Shown here piece by piece: positions 1-9,348 of a stretch of 34,289 nucleotides of DNA. Source of the DNA: Lachnospiraceae bacterium (lineage in GTDB: Bacteria > Bacillota > Clostridia > Lachnospirales > Lachnospiraceae); NCBI GenBank assembly GCA_017633935.1, contig JAGBOJ010000041.1, positions 1 to 34,289 on the forward strand. The letters are read 5' to 3'. Made by a program: the position numbers and the translations under genes. The first letter of the stretch is position 1. The number at the start of each line of letters is the position of its first letter. The notes below the pieces were generated by a model that saw only the letters and a program-made list of their open reading frames with translations, was not told the origin of the DNA and ran no database searches.

Positions 1-143
1 AAGGTCTTTTACGAGCCCATGCACCACTGCTTACTTAGGTTTGGTTTTTGTTCGCTACTCTGAATCTTCTTTTTTATTTCTTGGAATCTTCAGGGCTGCA
101 TTGCTGTTTATATGTCAAGGTACAACGTCTTTTAAAGACGAAC

Positions 144-233
144 CGGAGAAGGAGGGATTTGAACCCTCGCGCCGCTATTAACGACCTGCACCCTTTCCAG
201 GGGTGTCCCTTCAGCCATCTTGGGTACTTCTCC
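144..233 (-). tRNA. tRNA-Ser (anticodon GGA)
   Basis: Read on the minus strand this folds as a class II tRNA. It has a seven-base acceptor stem (GGAGAAG with CTTCTCC), a D-arm with TGGCTGAAGGG, and an anticodon loop CTGGAAA between CACCC and GGGTG. It also has the long variable arm typical of serine tRNAs and a T-arm containing GGTTCAAATCC. The discriminator base is G and CCA is not encoded. It decodes UCC/UCU. It follows the tRNA-Ser(TGA) gene by 56 bases and is probably made from the same precursor. Confidence 0.96.
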
Positions 234-289
234 ATAATGACTAAATCTTACATAATATATGTGAAACGCCCGCAAAGTGCTCCGGCAAG

Positions 290-375
290 CGGAGAGGATG
301 GGATTCGAACCCATGTGCCCTTGCGGACAAACGGTTTTCAAGACCGCCTCGTTATGACCACTTCGATACCTCTCC
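290..375 (-). tRNA. tRNA-Ser (anticodon TGA)
   Basis: This is a class II tRNA on the minus strand. It has acceptor stem GGAGAGG with CCTCTCC, anticodon loop CTTGAAA (anticodon TGA), a long variable arm around TTGTCCGCAAGGGCA, and T-arm GGGTTCGAATCCC. The discriminator is G and CCA is not encoded. It reads UCA, and UCG by wobble. It is the promoter-proximal gene of a two-gene serine tRNA unit; the promoter is at 440-468. Confidence 0.96.
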
Positions 376-439
376 AATCCCCTTATAATAAGGATTTTAA
401 GCACAAAATCCACGCCCTCGAAAAGTCGGCGCAAATGAT

Positions 440-468
440 AGTTTAACAAAACTGTGCGCCTGTGTCAA
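440..468 (-). promoter_or_regulatory. Sigma-A promoter of the tRNA-Ser pair
   Basis: On the minus strand TTGACA (complement of 463-468) and TAAACT (complement of 440-445) are separated by exactly 17 bases. Transcription would begin near 433, about 58 bases upstream of tRNA-Ser(TGA). No competing promoter is seen closer to the tRNA genes. Confidence 0.82.
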
Positions 469-491
469 TAGGAAATTTTAAAAATCTCCTT

Positions 492-521
492 TTGACTCTG
501 ATATCATTTATATAGTATAAT
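492..521 (+). promoter_or_regulatory. Sigma-A promoter of the 528-2690 gene
   Basis: TTGACT (492-497) and a perfect TATAAT (516-521) are separated by 18 bases. The -10 box ends only six bases before the ATG at 528, so the expected start of transcription falls at or next to the start codon. No Shine-Dalgarno sequence lies between the -10 box and the ATG. Confidence 0.72.
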
Positions 522-527
522 CGAACA

Positions 528-2690
528 ATGATCAAAAAACTCACAAAAAAACAGATATTTATCCTGCCGGTTATGATAATTATCCTGATAACAGGGATTT
601 TTACCATTGTCTCCGAATACCGCACCGCAAAGGATTACAGCTTTGATCTTTCCGCTTTTACGGATAGAACCGATTCACCTGCCTTTTCTCTTCCTGCCGG
701 AAGCTTCTCGATGGAATTTTTTTATACGACCGGGCACGATCTTCTGGTTTCGCTGCGTCTTGATAATGATAATGTTCAGGACGTGCTCCTCCCATCGTCC
801 GAAGGGTCTTTTTCATATCCGTTCATACTGGATCATCCGACGGACAGGGCAAAGCTTTCATTTTATCCGGATGCTCCGGAGGATTTTAACGTAACAGCCA
901 TTACACTGCATGCGGATCATCTTCTTTTTACAGACCCTCTTTTTCATCTTGCAATACTGGTCACAGTCCTTATCCTCTTGGCTGTACTTTCCTTATACAT
1001 AGATAAGCTGCCTTCCGGTTCAGTTAAAACAATAGCCTTTCTGACCGTTACATGCATCATAGTAAACATTCCTCTTTATATCGGAAAGGGCAGCAATTTC
1101 GGCGTGGACACGAGAGTTCATATGCTCCGTATAGAGGGGATCATGACAGGTCTTTTGGATCACCAGCTTCCGGTCATCATCTCTCCCAATTATCTGAATG
1201 AATTCGGTGAGCTGTCCTTTCTGTATCCCGACCTTTTCCTCTATCCTTTTGCCCTTCTGCGTCTTTTCGGTGTTTCGATGTTTACGGTATACCGCTTTGC
1301 AATGGCTGTTATAAACATATTAACGGTGCTTTCCATGTATTACTCGGCAAAATGCATCTGCAATAACGATAAAGCCGTCTGTGCATCAGTCATCCTGTAC
1401 ACCTTTGAAGCACACCGTCTCAGGATAATGTTTATGAACGGAGCCGGGGCAGGTGCGGGGATAGCTTCTGTATTCATCCCCCTGTGTATCGCCGGATATT
1501 ATCTGATCCTGACAGAAGAAAAAGGCTCAAAAAACAACAGGGGCTTATATTTACTTGTCTTCGGGATCACCGGAATAATGCAGTCTCACATTATGACCCT
1601 CCTGCTTATGGCAGCATTTATCGTGATATTATCTCTCTGCTGTATAAAAACACTGCTTGCCTGCAGATGCGAAAAGCTTCTTATCCTTATAAGAGCCGCC
1701 GGCCTGACCCTTTTAATGAACGCAGGGTTTCTTATCATTTTCATAAGATATTATTTTTCGGGTTGGAGCAGCGCGGCTTTACTATGGTCCGATTTTGTCT
1801 CATGGCTCCTTACTCCCGCGATGATGTTCACTTCAGCGCAGAGTCTGTTCTATATGATCATGCTCCTCACAACCACTGCCTTGCTTATCAAAAAAAGAGG
1901 CTCCGGTTCACCGGCTTACCGCTATGCTCTGACCCTTACGCTTATCTGTACGGTTATTTATATTATGTCAACCACACTGTTCCCTTGGGGCTTTCTTATG
2001 GAACATTCTTCCTTTATTTATACTGTTGCAATGTTCATCCAGCAGGCCCACCGTTTCTATACCCTGATCGCAGCTCCCGTGATCATGGCTCCGCTGCTCC
2101 TGTTTACAAAGACTGACAGATTGTCCGAAGCAGAAGCAAACAACATTAAGCATAATGGGATCGTTTATAATATATGCTGCAGCCTGGTATGTCTTATCCT
2201 TCTTTTCGGGATCTGTGATGAAATGAGAATGTATTTCGGAAATGATCTGCTGCTGCATGATGCGGTAACCGGAGATTATAACTCCGAGCTTCTGTTGGAT
2301 TATGTACCTTCAGGCACCAACGAGGAAAGTGTAAAATACGATACCGGAACCCTGTCGGATGAAAGCAGTGTGGAGTCACTTTCCTACAGCAAAAGAGGAA
2401 CCCATATAAATTATTCCTATATATGCCATGCACCCGGAGTATATGCCGACTTCCCCCTGCTCTATTATCCCGGCTATGAGGCTATAGATGAAACCGGAGC
2501 TATAATTCCTGTCCGGAAGGGAGAAAACGGACATATTCTTGCCGATCTTAAAGCTGATGACAGCACACATTCTATCAGTCTTGCATTTAAGGTCAGCCGC
2601 TTTTATACGATATCATGGCTGCTTTCACTGATCTTTTTATGTGTTGTTATTATCCGTTATTTCAGACTGTTTCATGCCGGAAAGCACTAA
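528..2690 (+). CDS. PTPS-related/YfhO-like polytopic membrane protein
   Basis: The 720-aa protein is a large integral membrane protein. A first membrane segment lies at about residues 10-28, followed by an extracellular region of roughly 100 residues and then about a dozen hydrophobic segments. A soluble domain (about 560-690) precedes a final membrane segment near the C-terminus. The loop with DTRVHMLRIEG near residue 194 and the PDLFLYPFALLRL stretch match the membrane family annotated as '6-pyruvoyl-tetrahydropterin synthase related'. The late PLLYYPGYEA motif resembles the YfhO C-terminal domain. Such proteins have a GT-C-like layout and probably add sugars to lipid-linked or polymeric glycans outside the membrane (inference). 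It is a paralogue of 29858-32053. The gene stands alone on the plus strand, is convergent with 2732-4528, and has no visible ribosome binding site. Confidence 0.8.
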   Translation: MIKKLTKKQIFILPVMIIILITGIFTIVSEYRTAKDYSFDLSAFTDRTDSPAFSLPAGSFSMEFFYTTGHDLLVSLRLDNDNVQDVLLPSSEGSFSYPFILDHPTDRAKLSFYPDAPEDFNVTAITLHADHLLFTDPLFHLAILVTVLILLAVLSLYIDKLPSGSVKTIAFLTVTCIIVNIPLYIGKGSNFGVDTRVHMLRIEGIMTGLLDHQLPVIISPNYLNEFGELSFLYPDLFLYPFALLRLFGVSMFTVYRFAMAVINILTVLSMYYSAKCICNNDKAVCASVILYTFEAHRLRIMFMNGAGAGAGIASVFIPLCIAGYYLILTEEKGSKNNRGLYLLVFGITGIMQSHIMTLLLMAAFIVILSLCCIKTLLACRCEKLLILIRAAGLTLLMNAGFLIIFIRYYFSGWSSAALLWSDFVSWLLTPAMMFTSAQSLFYMIMLLTTTALLIKKRGSGSPAYRYALTLTLICTVIYIMSTTLFPWGFLMEHSSFIYTVAMFIQQAHRFYTLIAAPVIMAPLLLFTKTDRLSEAEANNIKHNGIVYNICCSLVCLILLFGICDEMRMYFGNDLLLHDAVTGDYNSELLLDYVPSGTNEESVKYDTGTLSDESSVESLSYSKRGTHINYSYICHAPGVYADFPLLYYPGYEAIDETGAIIPVRKGENGHILADLKADDSTHSISLAFKVSRFYTISWLLSLIFLCVVIIRYFRLFHAGKH

Positions 2691-2731
2691 GGAGCTGTGC
2701 AGAAATCTTTTGTATTTACTGTGAATGGGGG

Positions 2732-4528
2732 TTAATGCGGCGTAATAACACGGAGCACATTGTTTTCCGGATCATATCCGTACAGAACATCAGTCTCCAT
2801 TTTTGTGCCATCTCCGAAAAGCTTATCCTCATCGTCGATCATGACCTTCTCATCCTCAGACCGTTTTAAGAAGATAACATACTTTACATCCATATCACGG
2901 GCTGTATCAAGTATCTCATCTGCCGAATAGGACTGCCTGTCAATAAGGGACATTACCCTCGATACATACGGCACCCCGCAATAGGCAATCGCCTTTGAAC
3001 GTGACATATCATCCTTTCCGTCCACAAACAGGACCCCGTCACCGTAATGCATATCCTCACTGAAAACACTTCCTTCTTCCGTCTCAAGCTCATCGATCAG
3101 CCTCGTCATTTCCCCGTATTTTGATTCAAATCTGCGCGGGATCCATGCATCCTGCGCAAACGAAAAGTTGATCGTAGCGATCAGCATTGTAACCACGATC
3201 AGTTTGAGCTGATTCTTTTTTAATCCCATATTGATAAAAAAGAACAGCGCCGTACACAATATCCCCCCGAAAAATGTTGCAATATATCTTTCATAGCTGG
3301 AAAGAGAAAGAGCTTCCCAATCCTCAAAAACAAACAGATAAATATATATCATAACAAGAAGATATCCGACCATCCCGCAGATAACGGCCGTCAGTTCAAG
3401 CAGATGTCTTACTCTTTCTTCGCTGTTTTTTATGCAAAGAATACCTATGATAAGAGAGCAGGCAAACATCATCGCGGCTGACATACCGATGACTCCTCCG
3501 TTCAGATGCATTACAAAAAGCTCCTTTATAAAGCTTTTTACCGTTACTGCAGCATAATCGGGGAATTTTATTCCCGTGCCGCCATCCATATTGCTTTTCA
3601 GGATATTTGACAGGTAGGTGGTATTACCTTTTATCCTGCAGAAGATCTTCCACGAAAAGTAGAAAACAATATTAGAAAGACCTGCAAAAACGATAAAACA
3701 AATATTTTTTGCCTTCGGTCTGAAATTTTCTATCGCAAAAACAGCCAGTGCTATGGCTGAAAATATAAGTCCCGTAGTCTTTGACATGGTAAGTACCGTA
3801 GTGATCACTGTAAAGCGAACATAGTAAAATGCATCTCTTCTTTTATCGAAAGCAAAGATCAGAGCGTTACCGAACATAAATGTCATTATTATATCCACTC
3901 CGAGGCAGTAATACATCTGATATGAACATATCCCCGGGAGAAATATACCGGTCAGAAGAGATGCCGTATAGGACATCATATCCTGCCCGTCTCTTTTCTT
4001 AAAAAAAGGAAGCATACACAAGAGCAGGAGAGCGTAATTTACAAAAAACATTGCCGGCTCGCTGAAATGTCCTATAAGCTTGAATACAACAAAATACAAA
4101 TACTGGATCACAGGAAAATAATCCCGATAGAGTGTACTGCTCATCCATCCGGAAGGCACACCGTTTATGGCATACATATCCTTTGGAAAGATAGCCCAGT
4201 AATGCAGATCGTCAAAATTCGTAACCCTCATGTGCCGGCATACAACTGCCGACAGCACGAGCAGAATGATAAATATCCAAAAGCCGGGTGCCTTCAGCCT
4301 GTAAATTGCATCATAATAAATCTTCTTTAAAGACCCTGTCCTGCGTTTTGTCATAAAAATAAAAATGATACAGCCGGATATCACATATAATGCCAGAAAC
4401 AGACGGACATGGGATATCACCCCCGCAATGCCCGCAATATATAAAAGCAGCATAAATATACCGGTCACTACCGGTATGGTATCTTCAATGTCTCTTCTGA
4501 AATAAACCGCACTCAAAAGACTGAGCAT
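2732..4528 (-). CDS. GT-C type membrane glycosyltransferase-like protein
   Basis: The 598-aa protein has about a dozen hydrophobic helices followed by a soluble C-terminal domain of about 130 residues. After the helix at about 83-97, an external loop carries an acidic pair in NFDDLHYWAIF (D106, D107). This is the position of the catalytic/metal-binding acidic residue in GT-C glycosyltransferases that use polyprenyl-phosphate sugars. I did not recognise a named family, so the substrate is unknown. It starts 8 bases after the stop of the GT39-like gene 4537-6117, so the two are co-transcribed and probably act on the same glycan. It is the last gene of the minus-strand run that begins near ribU; no clear terminator was seen in the 41 bases before the convergent gene. 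Confidence 0.7.
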   Translation of the reverse strand: MLSLLSAVYFRRDIEDTIPVVTGIFMLLLYIAGIAGVISHVRLFLALYVISGCIIFIFMTKRRTGSLKKIYYDAIYRLKAPGFWIFIILLVLSAVVCRHMRVTNFDDLHYWAIFPKDMYAINGVPSGWMSSTLYRDYFPVIQYLYFVVFKLIGHFSEPAMFFVNYALLLLCMLPFFKKRDGQDMMSYTASLLTGIFLPGICSYQMYYCLGVDIIMTFMFGNALIFAFDKRRDAFYYVRFTVITTVLTMSKTTGLIFSAIALAVFAIENFRPKAKNICFIVFAGLSNIVFYFSWKIFCRIKGNTTYLSNILKSNMDGGTGIKFPDYAAVTVKSFIKELFVMHLNGGVIGMSAAMMFACSLIIGILCIKNSEERVRHLLELTAVICGMVGYLLVMIYIYLFVFEDWEALSLSSYERYIATFFGGILCTALFFFINMGLKKNQLKLIVVTMLIATINFSFAQDAWIPRRFESKYGEMTRLIDELETEEGSVFSEDMHYGDGVLFVDGKDDMSRSKAIAYCGVPYVSRVMSLIDRQSYSADEILDTARDMDVKYVIFLKRSEDEKVMIDDEDKLFGDGTKMETDVLYGYDPENNVLRVITPH

Positions 4529-4536
4529 CTTTCCGT

Positions 4537-6117
4537 TTACTCTTTATATACCAGAGAATACTTCTCATATCTGCCGTCATCCACTACAAAGCCGACCGTT
4601 GCAAGATAGTCCGTTATATGATGATTATCCTTTCCTATCACGTAAGCTGATTTTCCGCTTATATCAAGGTCTGTTGGCACACCTATCTCATAATTGCCCT
4701 CTGCGTATCCCTCTTTTTCAAATTCGTAGGGTGAGGTTGCGTTCATGGCAGCTATGATGATATGCCATTCCACGGCATCATTTGCGATCACCCATATCTT
4801 TGCCTGTCCGTCATATTTTTCATCCAGATACTTTACGGCTTCTCCCAGATCCCTCCTCTGGAACATTCCTCCGGTAGCTGCCGGCGTTGTGTCGGCATTA
4901 TATCCGCCGGTAAAATAATATATCCCGAATGCAAGAAAGCATATGAGATACAAAGGAAGAATGACCGCCACCGACATACGGTTTTTACTCCAGAAATACG
5001 CTATCCCCGCCGATGCAAGCATGATAAGAGCGGCATAAAAATAATTGGCCCTGTTTATATTTATATCTTCGATCACGAGGATAACGGCAAATGCAACCAG
5101 AAAATACAGCAGCAGGATCACGGAAAAATCAAAGCTTTTTCTCCTTATCGATATAAATGCCCTTTGCACGCAAAGCACAAGCCCGATAACAATGAACGGT
5201 AATGATATGTAATATACTGTTCCGAACAGCCCCTTTGCATTATAAGAAAGCTGGTCATGGGAAAAGAGGCTCCACAGCGATCTGAGATTTTCGGAAATAT
5301 TATTTAACGAAAACTCCCCACCCCTGTAAAAATCCATTCGGAAAAAGTCCATAAAGGGTGTGCTGAATTCCTGTATTATCCCGGAATTGACAAGCTGCTC
5401 CAAAAGCAGGGGGATTCCAAGCAGGATAAAGGGGATTGCCAGAAGAACCGCATTTACGGCTCTTACCTCTTTTATATATATAAGATATAACAATGTAAGC
5501 AGCAGGAACAAAGGCAGGATCACGTAGGATATCGCATAGGTGTAAAGTGTCAGTCCGAAAAGCAGACCCGCAAAAAAATACACGGCCTTTGAACCGCTTT
5601 TTATCGCTTTTACGAGTGCGAATATCGATATTATGATCAGACTCAGAAACAGATTGCAGTCCAGCCCCCACCTTTCAGACATTAAAAACTCGGGCATGAC
5701 CGTCATAAGGAAGGGTGCGATAAGTGCATACTTCTCATCCTTAAATACGAGCTTACCCAGGAAAAAAAGACTGATACACGCCATCAGGCCGTAAATACCG
5801 GCAACAGCCCTGAAAAGCTGTATCGAAAATCCGAAAACCTTTATCAGAAGGGCTGCCGTATAAGCATAAAGTACGCTCTGCCCTCCGCCGTAATTTTTAA
5901 GATAGGGCGGAAATTTTGTAAGGTATCTGTCCACACCGTAATTAGCGATACATTGCGCATCATAGGCTGCACCGGCTTCATCCACATGAATGCCGGCCGG
6001 CACCCTTCCTAAGAACGCAAATCTTGTGATTGCAAATACCAGCAGTATTAACAAAAATAAAACAGTCTGCGTCTTTTTTTCTTCCAAAAGCAGCAGCCAT
6101 ATTTTTATATACTTCAT
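4537..6117 (-). CDS. GT39/ArnT-like membrane glycosyltransferase
   Basis: The 526-aa protein has a first transmembrane segment at about 18-33. It is followed by AGIHVDEAGAAYDA with the D46-E47 pair that marks PMT/ArnT-type (GT39, GT-C fold) enzymes. These transfer a sugar from polyprenyl phosphate on the outer face of the membrane. About ten further hydrophobic segments follow. A soluble C-terminal domain (about 400-526) contains WHIIIAAMNATSPYEFE and ends SLVYKE. The gene starts 2 bases after the stop of the ispD-type gene, and the sequence AGGG lies a short distance before the ATG. The acceptor cannot be read from the sequence. It forms a pair with 2732-4528. Confidence 0.78.
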   Translation of the reverse strand: MKYIKIWLLLLEEKKTQTVLFLLILLVFAITRFAFLGRVPAGIHVDEAGAAYDAQCIANYGVDRYLTKFPPYLKNYGGGQSVLYAYTAALLIKVFGFSIQLFRAVAGIYGLMACISLFFLGKLVFKDEKYALIAPFLMTVMPEFLMSERWGLDCNLFLSLIIISIFALVKAIKSGSKAVYFFAGLLFGLTLYTYAISYVILPLFLLLTLLYLIYIKEVRAVNAVLLAIPFILLGIPLLLEQLVNSGIIQEFSTPFMDFFRMDFYRGGEFSLNNISENLRSLWSLFSHDQLSYNAKGLFGTVYYISLPFIVIGLVLCVQRAFISIRRKSFDFSVILLLYFLVAFAVILVIEDININRANYFYAALIMLASAGIAYFWSKNRMSVAVILPLYLICFLAFGIYYFTGGYNADTTPAATGGMFQRRDLGEAVKYLDEKYDGQAKIWVIANDAVEWHIIIAAMNATSPYEFEKEGYAEGNYEIGVPTDLDISGKSAYVIGKDNHHITDYLATVGFVVDDGRYEKYSLVYKE

Positions 6118-6119
6118 AT

Positions 6120-6830
6120 TTATTTACCCTGCATCCTGATCAAAGCTTCAGCTATATACATATCCCCGGGTGTCGTTATCTTGATATTTTCATATTCGCT
6201 TTCCACCAGCTTTGCATCCACTCCGGCAAACATTTTGGCGACCATGGTATCGTCCGTGATCCGGACTCCCGCTTCTTCAAGACGCTTTTCATCCTTTTTA
6301 AGCTTTTCATAGCAGCTTAATATCATCCTGTAGTCAAACACCTGCGGTGTCTGCATCTGCCAGATCATCTCCCGGTCGGGTGACTGGTCTATAAAGCCGT
6401 CCCCGTCCTCGATCTTTATGGTATCCTTGGCCCTTACCGCTGCTGCCGCTGCCTTGTATTTAGCGGCATAATGGAGACATCTTTCCAGCACATGCTGCGA
6501 AACAAAGGGTCTGGCGCCGTCATGGATAAACACATAGTCACATTTCCCTGCCGCCTTCAAGCCTTCATAAACCGAATCGAATCTCTCTTTTCCGCCCGGA
6601 ACTATTTTCACGATCTTTTTATAAGAGTATTTTTCGACTATCTCATTTTTACAATATTCTTCATCTCCGGGTCTGCATACAAGTATCACACCGTTTATGA
6701 AAGAATCCTCAAAGGTCTGAAGGCAATAACAGACAAGGGGCTTGCCATTTAATTCCTCATATTGCTTGGGCTTTGAAAGACCCATCCGCCTGCCGGAGCC
6801 TCCGGCAAGCACTATTGCCATACTTTGCAT
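6120..6830 (-). CDS. ispD: IspD/TarI-type CTP-dependent cytidylyltransferase
   Basis: The 236-aa protein has the IspD-family signature LAGGSGRRMGLSKPKQY near its N-terminus, then HDGARPFV, QTPQVFDY and ENIKITTPGD. Its length matches the family. IspD joins CTP to 2-C-methyl-D-erythritol 4-phosphate in the MEP isoprenoid pathway. The close relative TarI instead makes CDP-ribitol for teichoic-acid type polymers. The MGLSKPKQY form favours IspD, but the gene lies between tsaD and two envelope glycosyltransferase genes and no reductase partner (TarJ) is next to it. IspD is therefore preferred with some doubt. The start at 6830 is supported by GAGG about eight bases upstream. The gap to tsaD is 13 bases. 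Confidence 0.82.
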   Translation of the reverse strand: MQSMAIVLAGGSGRRMGLSKPKQYEELNGKPLVCYCLQTFEDSFINGVILVCRPGDEEYCKNEIVEKYSYKKIVKIVPGGKERFDSVYEGLKAAGKCDYVFIHDGARPFVSQHVLERCLHYAAKYKAAAAAVRAKDTIKIEDGDGFIDQSPDREMIWQMQTPQVFDYRMILSCYEKLKKDEKRLEEAGVRITDDTMVAKMFAGVDAKLVESEYENIKITTPGDMYIAEALIRMQGK

Positions 6831-6843
6831 AGTACCATCCTCG

Positions 6844-7884
6844 TTACAATTCAGTCCCGAGCTTTAAGGCCGGAACCGCATTCAGATCAAGTCCCGCAAT
6901 TTTCCCCTTCTTAAATTCATAATATGCGGCACAGGCTATCATTGCCCCGTTATCTGTACACAGTATCGGGGACGGTACATAAAATTCCATCCCGCGTTTT
7001 TTACACTCCTGTTCAAGTCTTAGTCTTAAGGCTGAGTTTGAAGCAACCCCGCCGGCCAGCGCAAATCTCTTTGCCCCGCAGCTTTCCGCACCCTTCATTG
7101 CATTATCGGCAAGCACATCCACAACCGCAGCCTGAAAGGATGCAGCCACATCCGCCTTATTTACCGGTGTGGAATTCATCCTGCATGAATTTAAGTAATT
7201 TAAGACCGAGCTTTTCAGACCGCTGAACGAAAAGGCATACTCGTTTCCGGCCACCTTCGCTCTCGGGAAAATGATGCTTTCGGGGTCTCCCTGCTTTGCC
7301 TCATTATCTATCTTAGGTCCTCCCGGATATCCGAGTCCGATAGCCCGGGCAACCTTATCAAAGCTTTCTCCCGCCGCATCGTCCATGGTTCTTCCGAGTA
7401 TCTCGTACTCTCCGTAATCCTTCATATTAACGAGATGGGTGTGTCCGCCCGAGACGATAAGACACATAAACGGCGGTTCAAGCTCCTTATTTTCTATAAA
7501 ATTCGCATAAATATGCCCCTCGATATGATTTACCGCAACAAGCGGTACTCCCGAGGCAAAGGAATATGCCTTTGCAAAGGATACTCCCACAAGCAAGGGG
7601 CCGACCAGTCCGGGACCGTAGGTAACGCCTATCGCGGAAAGCTCCTTTACCTTAAGACCGGCCTGCCTGAGTGCTTCGTTTACGACCTGGTCGATCTTTT
7701 CAATATGCTTTCTTGATGCTATCTCAGGCACAACTCCGCCGTAAAGCGTGTGAGTGGAAATCTGGGAATATATCACATTCGACAATACTTCCCTGCCGTT
7801 TTTTACCACGGCTGCAGCCGTTTCATCACAGGAGCTCTCTATCCCCAATATATAAATATCTTTATCTTCCATATCCGCGATCAT
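6844..7884 (-). CDS. tsaD: tRNA t6A threonylcarbamoyltransferase subunit TsaD
   Basis: The 346-aa protein is the ASKHA-fold catalytic subunit that transfers the threonylcarbamoyl group to A37 of ANN-decoding tRNAs. Visible landmarks are [16 protein letters not shown] at the N-terminus, [12 protein letters not shown], the metal-binding [41 protein letters not shown] and the C-terminal [13 protein letters not shown]. The start at 7884 overlaps the upstream stop as ATGA, which suggests translational coupling. A second ATG at 7872 (MEDKDIY) is an alternative start. TsaB and TsaE, its partners, are encoded upstream in the same direction. TsaC/Sua5, which makes the threonylcarbamoyl-AMP intermediate, is not in the window. 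Confidence 0.97.
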   Translation of the reverse strand: MIADMEDKDIYILGIESSCDETAAAVVKNGREVLSNVIYSQISTHTLYGGVVPEIASRKHIEKIDQVVNEALRQAGLKVKELSAIGVTYGPGLVGPLLVGVSFAKAYSFASGVPLVAVNHIEGHIYANFIENKELEPPFMCLIVSGGHTHLVNMKDYGEYEILGRTMDDAAGESFDKVARAIGLGYPGGPKIDNEAKQGDPESIIFPRAKVAGNEYAFSFSGLKSSVLNYLNSCRMNSTPVNKADVAASFQAAVVDVLADNAMKGAESCGAKRFALAGGVASNSALRLRLEQECKKRGMEFYVPSPILCTDNGAMIACAAYYEFKKGKIAGLDLNAVPALKLGTEL

Positions 7885-8444
7885 CCGTCCGATAGCTGCC
7901 AGCCCAGAATCTTCCAGTGGCCTTCCGCATCCCTTCTTAATATGAACTCTTCCTTTATCCTGTTTATCCTGCCGTTCTCACGCATATTAAAGGTCAGGAA
8001 AAGAGTTGCCATCCTTCCGTATTCATTATCACTGTATTTCACATCGGTACTCGAAGAAACTCCGTAGCTTGAAATGCTCTTCCCTTTATCCCTGTATTGC
8101 AGGATCTCGGCACGAAGTCCCGCAATATAATCATCATAAGTCTGATTCTGCTTCAGCTCTTCGTCAAAAAGCTGCCACATCATTTTCGCAAGCTTTCCTA
8201 TCTGCTCCTCGGTCGTGTCCTCCTGATAAAAGCACTTCGATATTTCCCCATAGTGCCTGACCACTTCTCTCGGAGTAGACGGATAATTTGTCTCGAAGTT
8301 CTGGGTCAGCTCCTTGGCTGCATCAGTCATCACGATTTTTTCTTCCGTCTTGGGGATATTCACCACAGCAAAATATATGACGATGATGGCTGCACATATG
8401 GCTGTCAGCCCGATTATCGTGTTTTTGGTCCTATTCTTCTTCAT
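7881..8444 (-). CDS. Small membrane-anchored protein of unknown function
   Basis: The 187-aa protein has a basic N-terminus (MKKNRTKN), one transmembrane or uncleaved signal segment at about 10-27, and an extracellular domain of about 150 residues. That domain has a helical first half ([18 protein letters not shown]) and a mixed second half ending [11 protein letters not shown]. The layout resembles NTF2-like single-pass proteins common in Lachnospiraceae (possibly the DUF6715 group; not certain). No catalytic motif was seen. It overlaps rnz by 14 bases upstream and tsaD by 4 bases downstream. It is therefore firmly inside the operon, but nothing links it chemically to t6A synthesis. Confidence 0.72.
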   Translation of the reverse strand: MKKNRTKNTIIGLTAICAAIIVIYFAVVNIPKTEEKIVMTDAAKELTQNFETNYPSTPREVVRHYGEISKCFYQEDTTEEQIGKLAKMMWQLFDEELKQNQTYDDYIAGLRAEILQYRDKGKSISSYGVSSSTDVKYSDNEYGRMATLFLTFNMRENGRINRIKEEFILRRDAEGHWKILGWQLSDG

Positions 8445-9345
8445 AATCCAATACTGCCGTCTTCCCGTCTTTTCCCGCGCAGGTGTTCTTAAAAATTCTT
8501 TTTGCGTGATCCATAAACTGCCGGGGATCTGAGATCGACGGCGAAAAATGTGTGAGCCACAGCTCCTTTACCTGAGCTTTTTCGGCAAGCCTTGCCGCCT
8601 CCGAAAAAGTCATATGCTTGTTTTCTTTTGCTTTATCCAGCTTATCATCCTCACCGTACATACCCTCGCAGATAAAAAGATCGGAACCGAAAGCATTTTC
8701 CGTTATCGATCTCACCGGCCGTGTATCGGTGGTATAGGTCACTTTCAGACCTTTTCTTTCCTCACCCATTACCATATCGGGAGTAAATTGTCTGCCGTCA
8801 TCTGCAGTACAGACCTCCCCCTTCTGGAGTCTGTTCCAGAACATAAGCGGTATATCAAGCTCCCTTGCCCTGTCAGCATTAAATCTTCCGGCCCTTCTTA
8901 TGCTGATGCTGTATCCGTAGCACAGAACATTATGATTGACCCTGAATGCCCGTATATTGTAGCCGTTGAGCTCCATATCCTCTTCATTGCCTTCTATTTC
9001 GTGAAACTTAAGTTCAAACGGAAGCTCCGGTGCGATCACGAGCAGCGACTTAACAACTCTTTCAAGTCCTTTGGGTCCTATAAGCAGCACCGGTTCCTTT
9101 CTCTCCGCATTTCCCAGAGTAAGAAGCATTCCCGGCAATCCGCTTATATGGTCCGCGTGATAATGCGTAAAGCATATCGCATCTATCGGATTGGGACTCC
9201 ATCCTTTTTTCTTCATCGCTATCTGGGTCGCCTCGCCGCAGTCTATCAGAAGGCTGCTTCCGTTATACCTTAGCATCAATGAAGTTAAATATCTGTAAGG
9301 AAGCGGCATCATCCCCCCGCATCCCAACAGGCAAACATCAAGCAT
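8431..9345 (-). CDS. rnz: Ribonuclease Z (tRNA 3' endonuclease)
   Basis: The 304-aa metallo-beta-lactamase fold protein has the size usual for bacterial short-form RNase Z. The zinc motif FTHYHADHISGLPG lies near residues 59-72. It is followed by TYTTDTRP, with the bridging aspartate, and ELWLTHFSPS, with the late histidine; LLIDCGEA lies near the N-terminus. The enzyme cuts tRNA precursors after the discriminator base, the step needed where CCA is not encoded. Both tRNA-Ser genes in this window lack CCA. The gene begins 3 bases after the stop of rimI and overlaps the next gene by 14 bases. Confidence 0.93.
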   Translation of the reverse strand: MLDVCLLGCGGMMPLPYRYLTSLMLRYNGSSLLIDCGEATQIAMKKKGWSPNPIDAICFTHYHADHISGLPGMLLTLGNAERKEPVLLIGPKGLERVVKSLLVIAPELPFELKFHEIEGNEEDMELNGYNIRAFRVNHNVLCYGYSISIRRAGRFNADRARELDIPLMFWNRLQKGEVCTADDGRQFTPDMVMGEERKGLKVTYTTDTRPVRSITENAFGSDLFICEGMYGEDDKLDKAKENKHMTFSEAARLAEKAQVKELWLTHFSPSISDPRQFMDHAKRIFKNTCAGKDGKTAVLDYEEE

Positions 9346-9348
9346 TTA

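Noticed and set aside
125-143. Short inverted repeat (CGTCTTT with AAAGACG) after the tRNA-Ser(GGA) gene
   Set aside because: The stem is short and AT-rich, and no T-run follows on the minus strand, so I do not call it a terminator. Bases 1-124 show no tRNA, rRNA or coding frame I can support.
48-449. Reading frames of 132 aa (+) and 105 aa (-) over the left end
   Set aside because: Both run through the two tRNA-Ser genes and are not coding.
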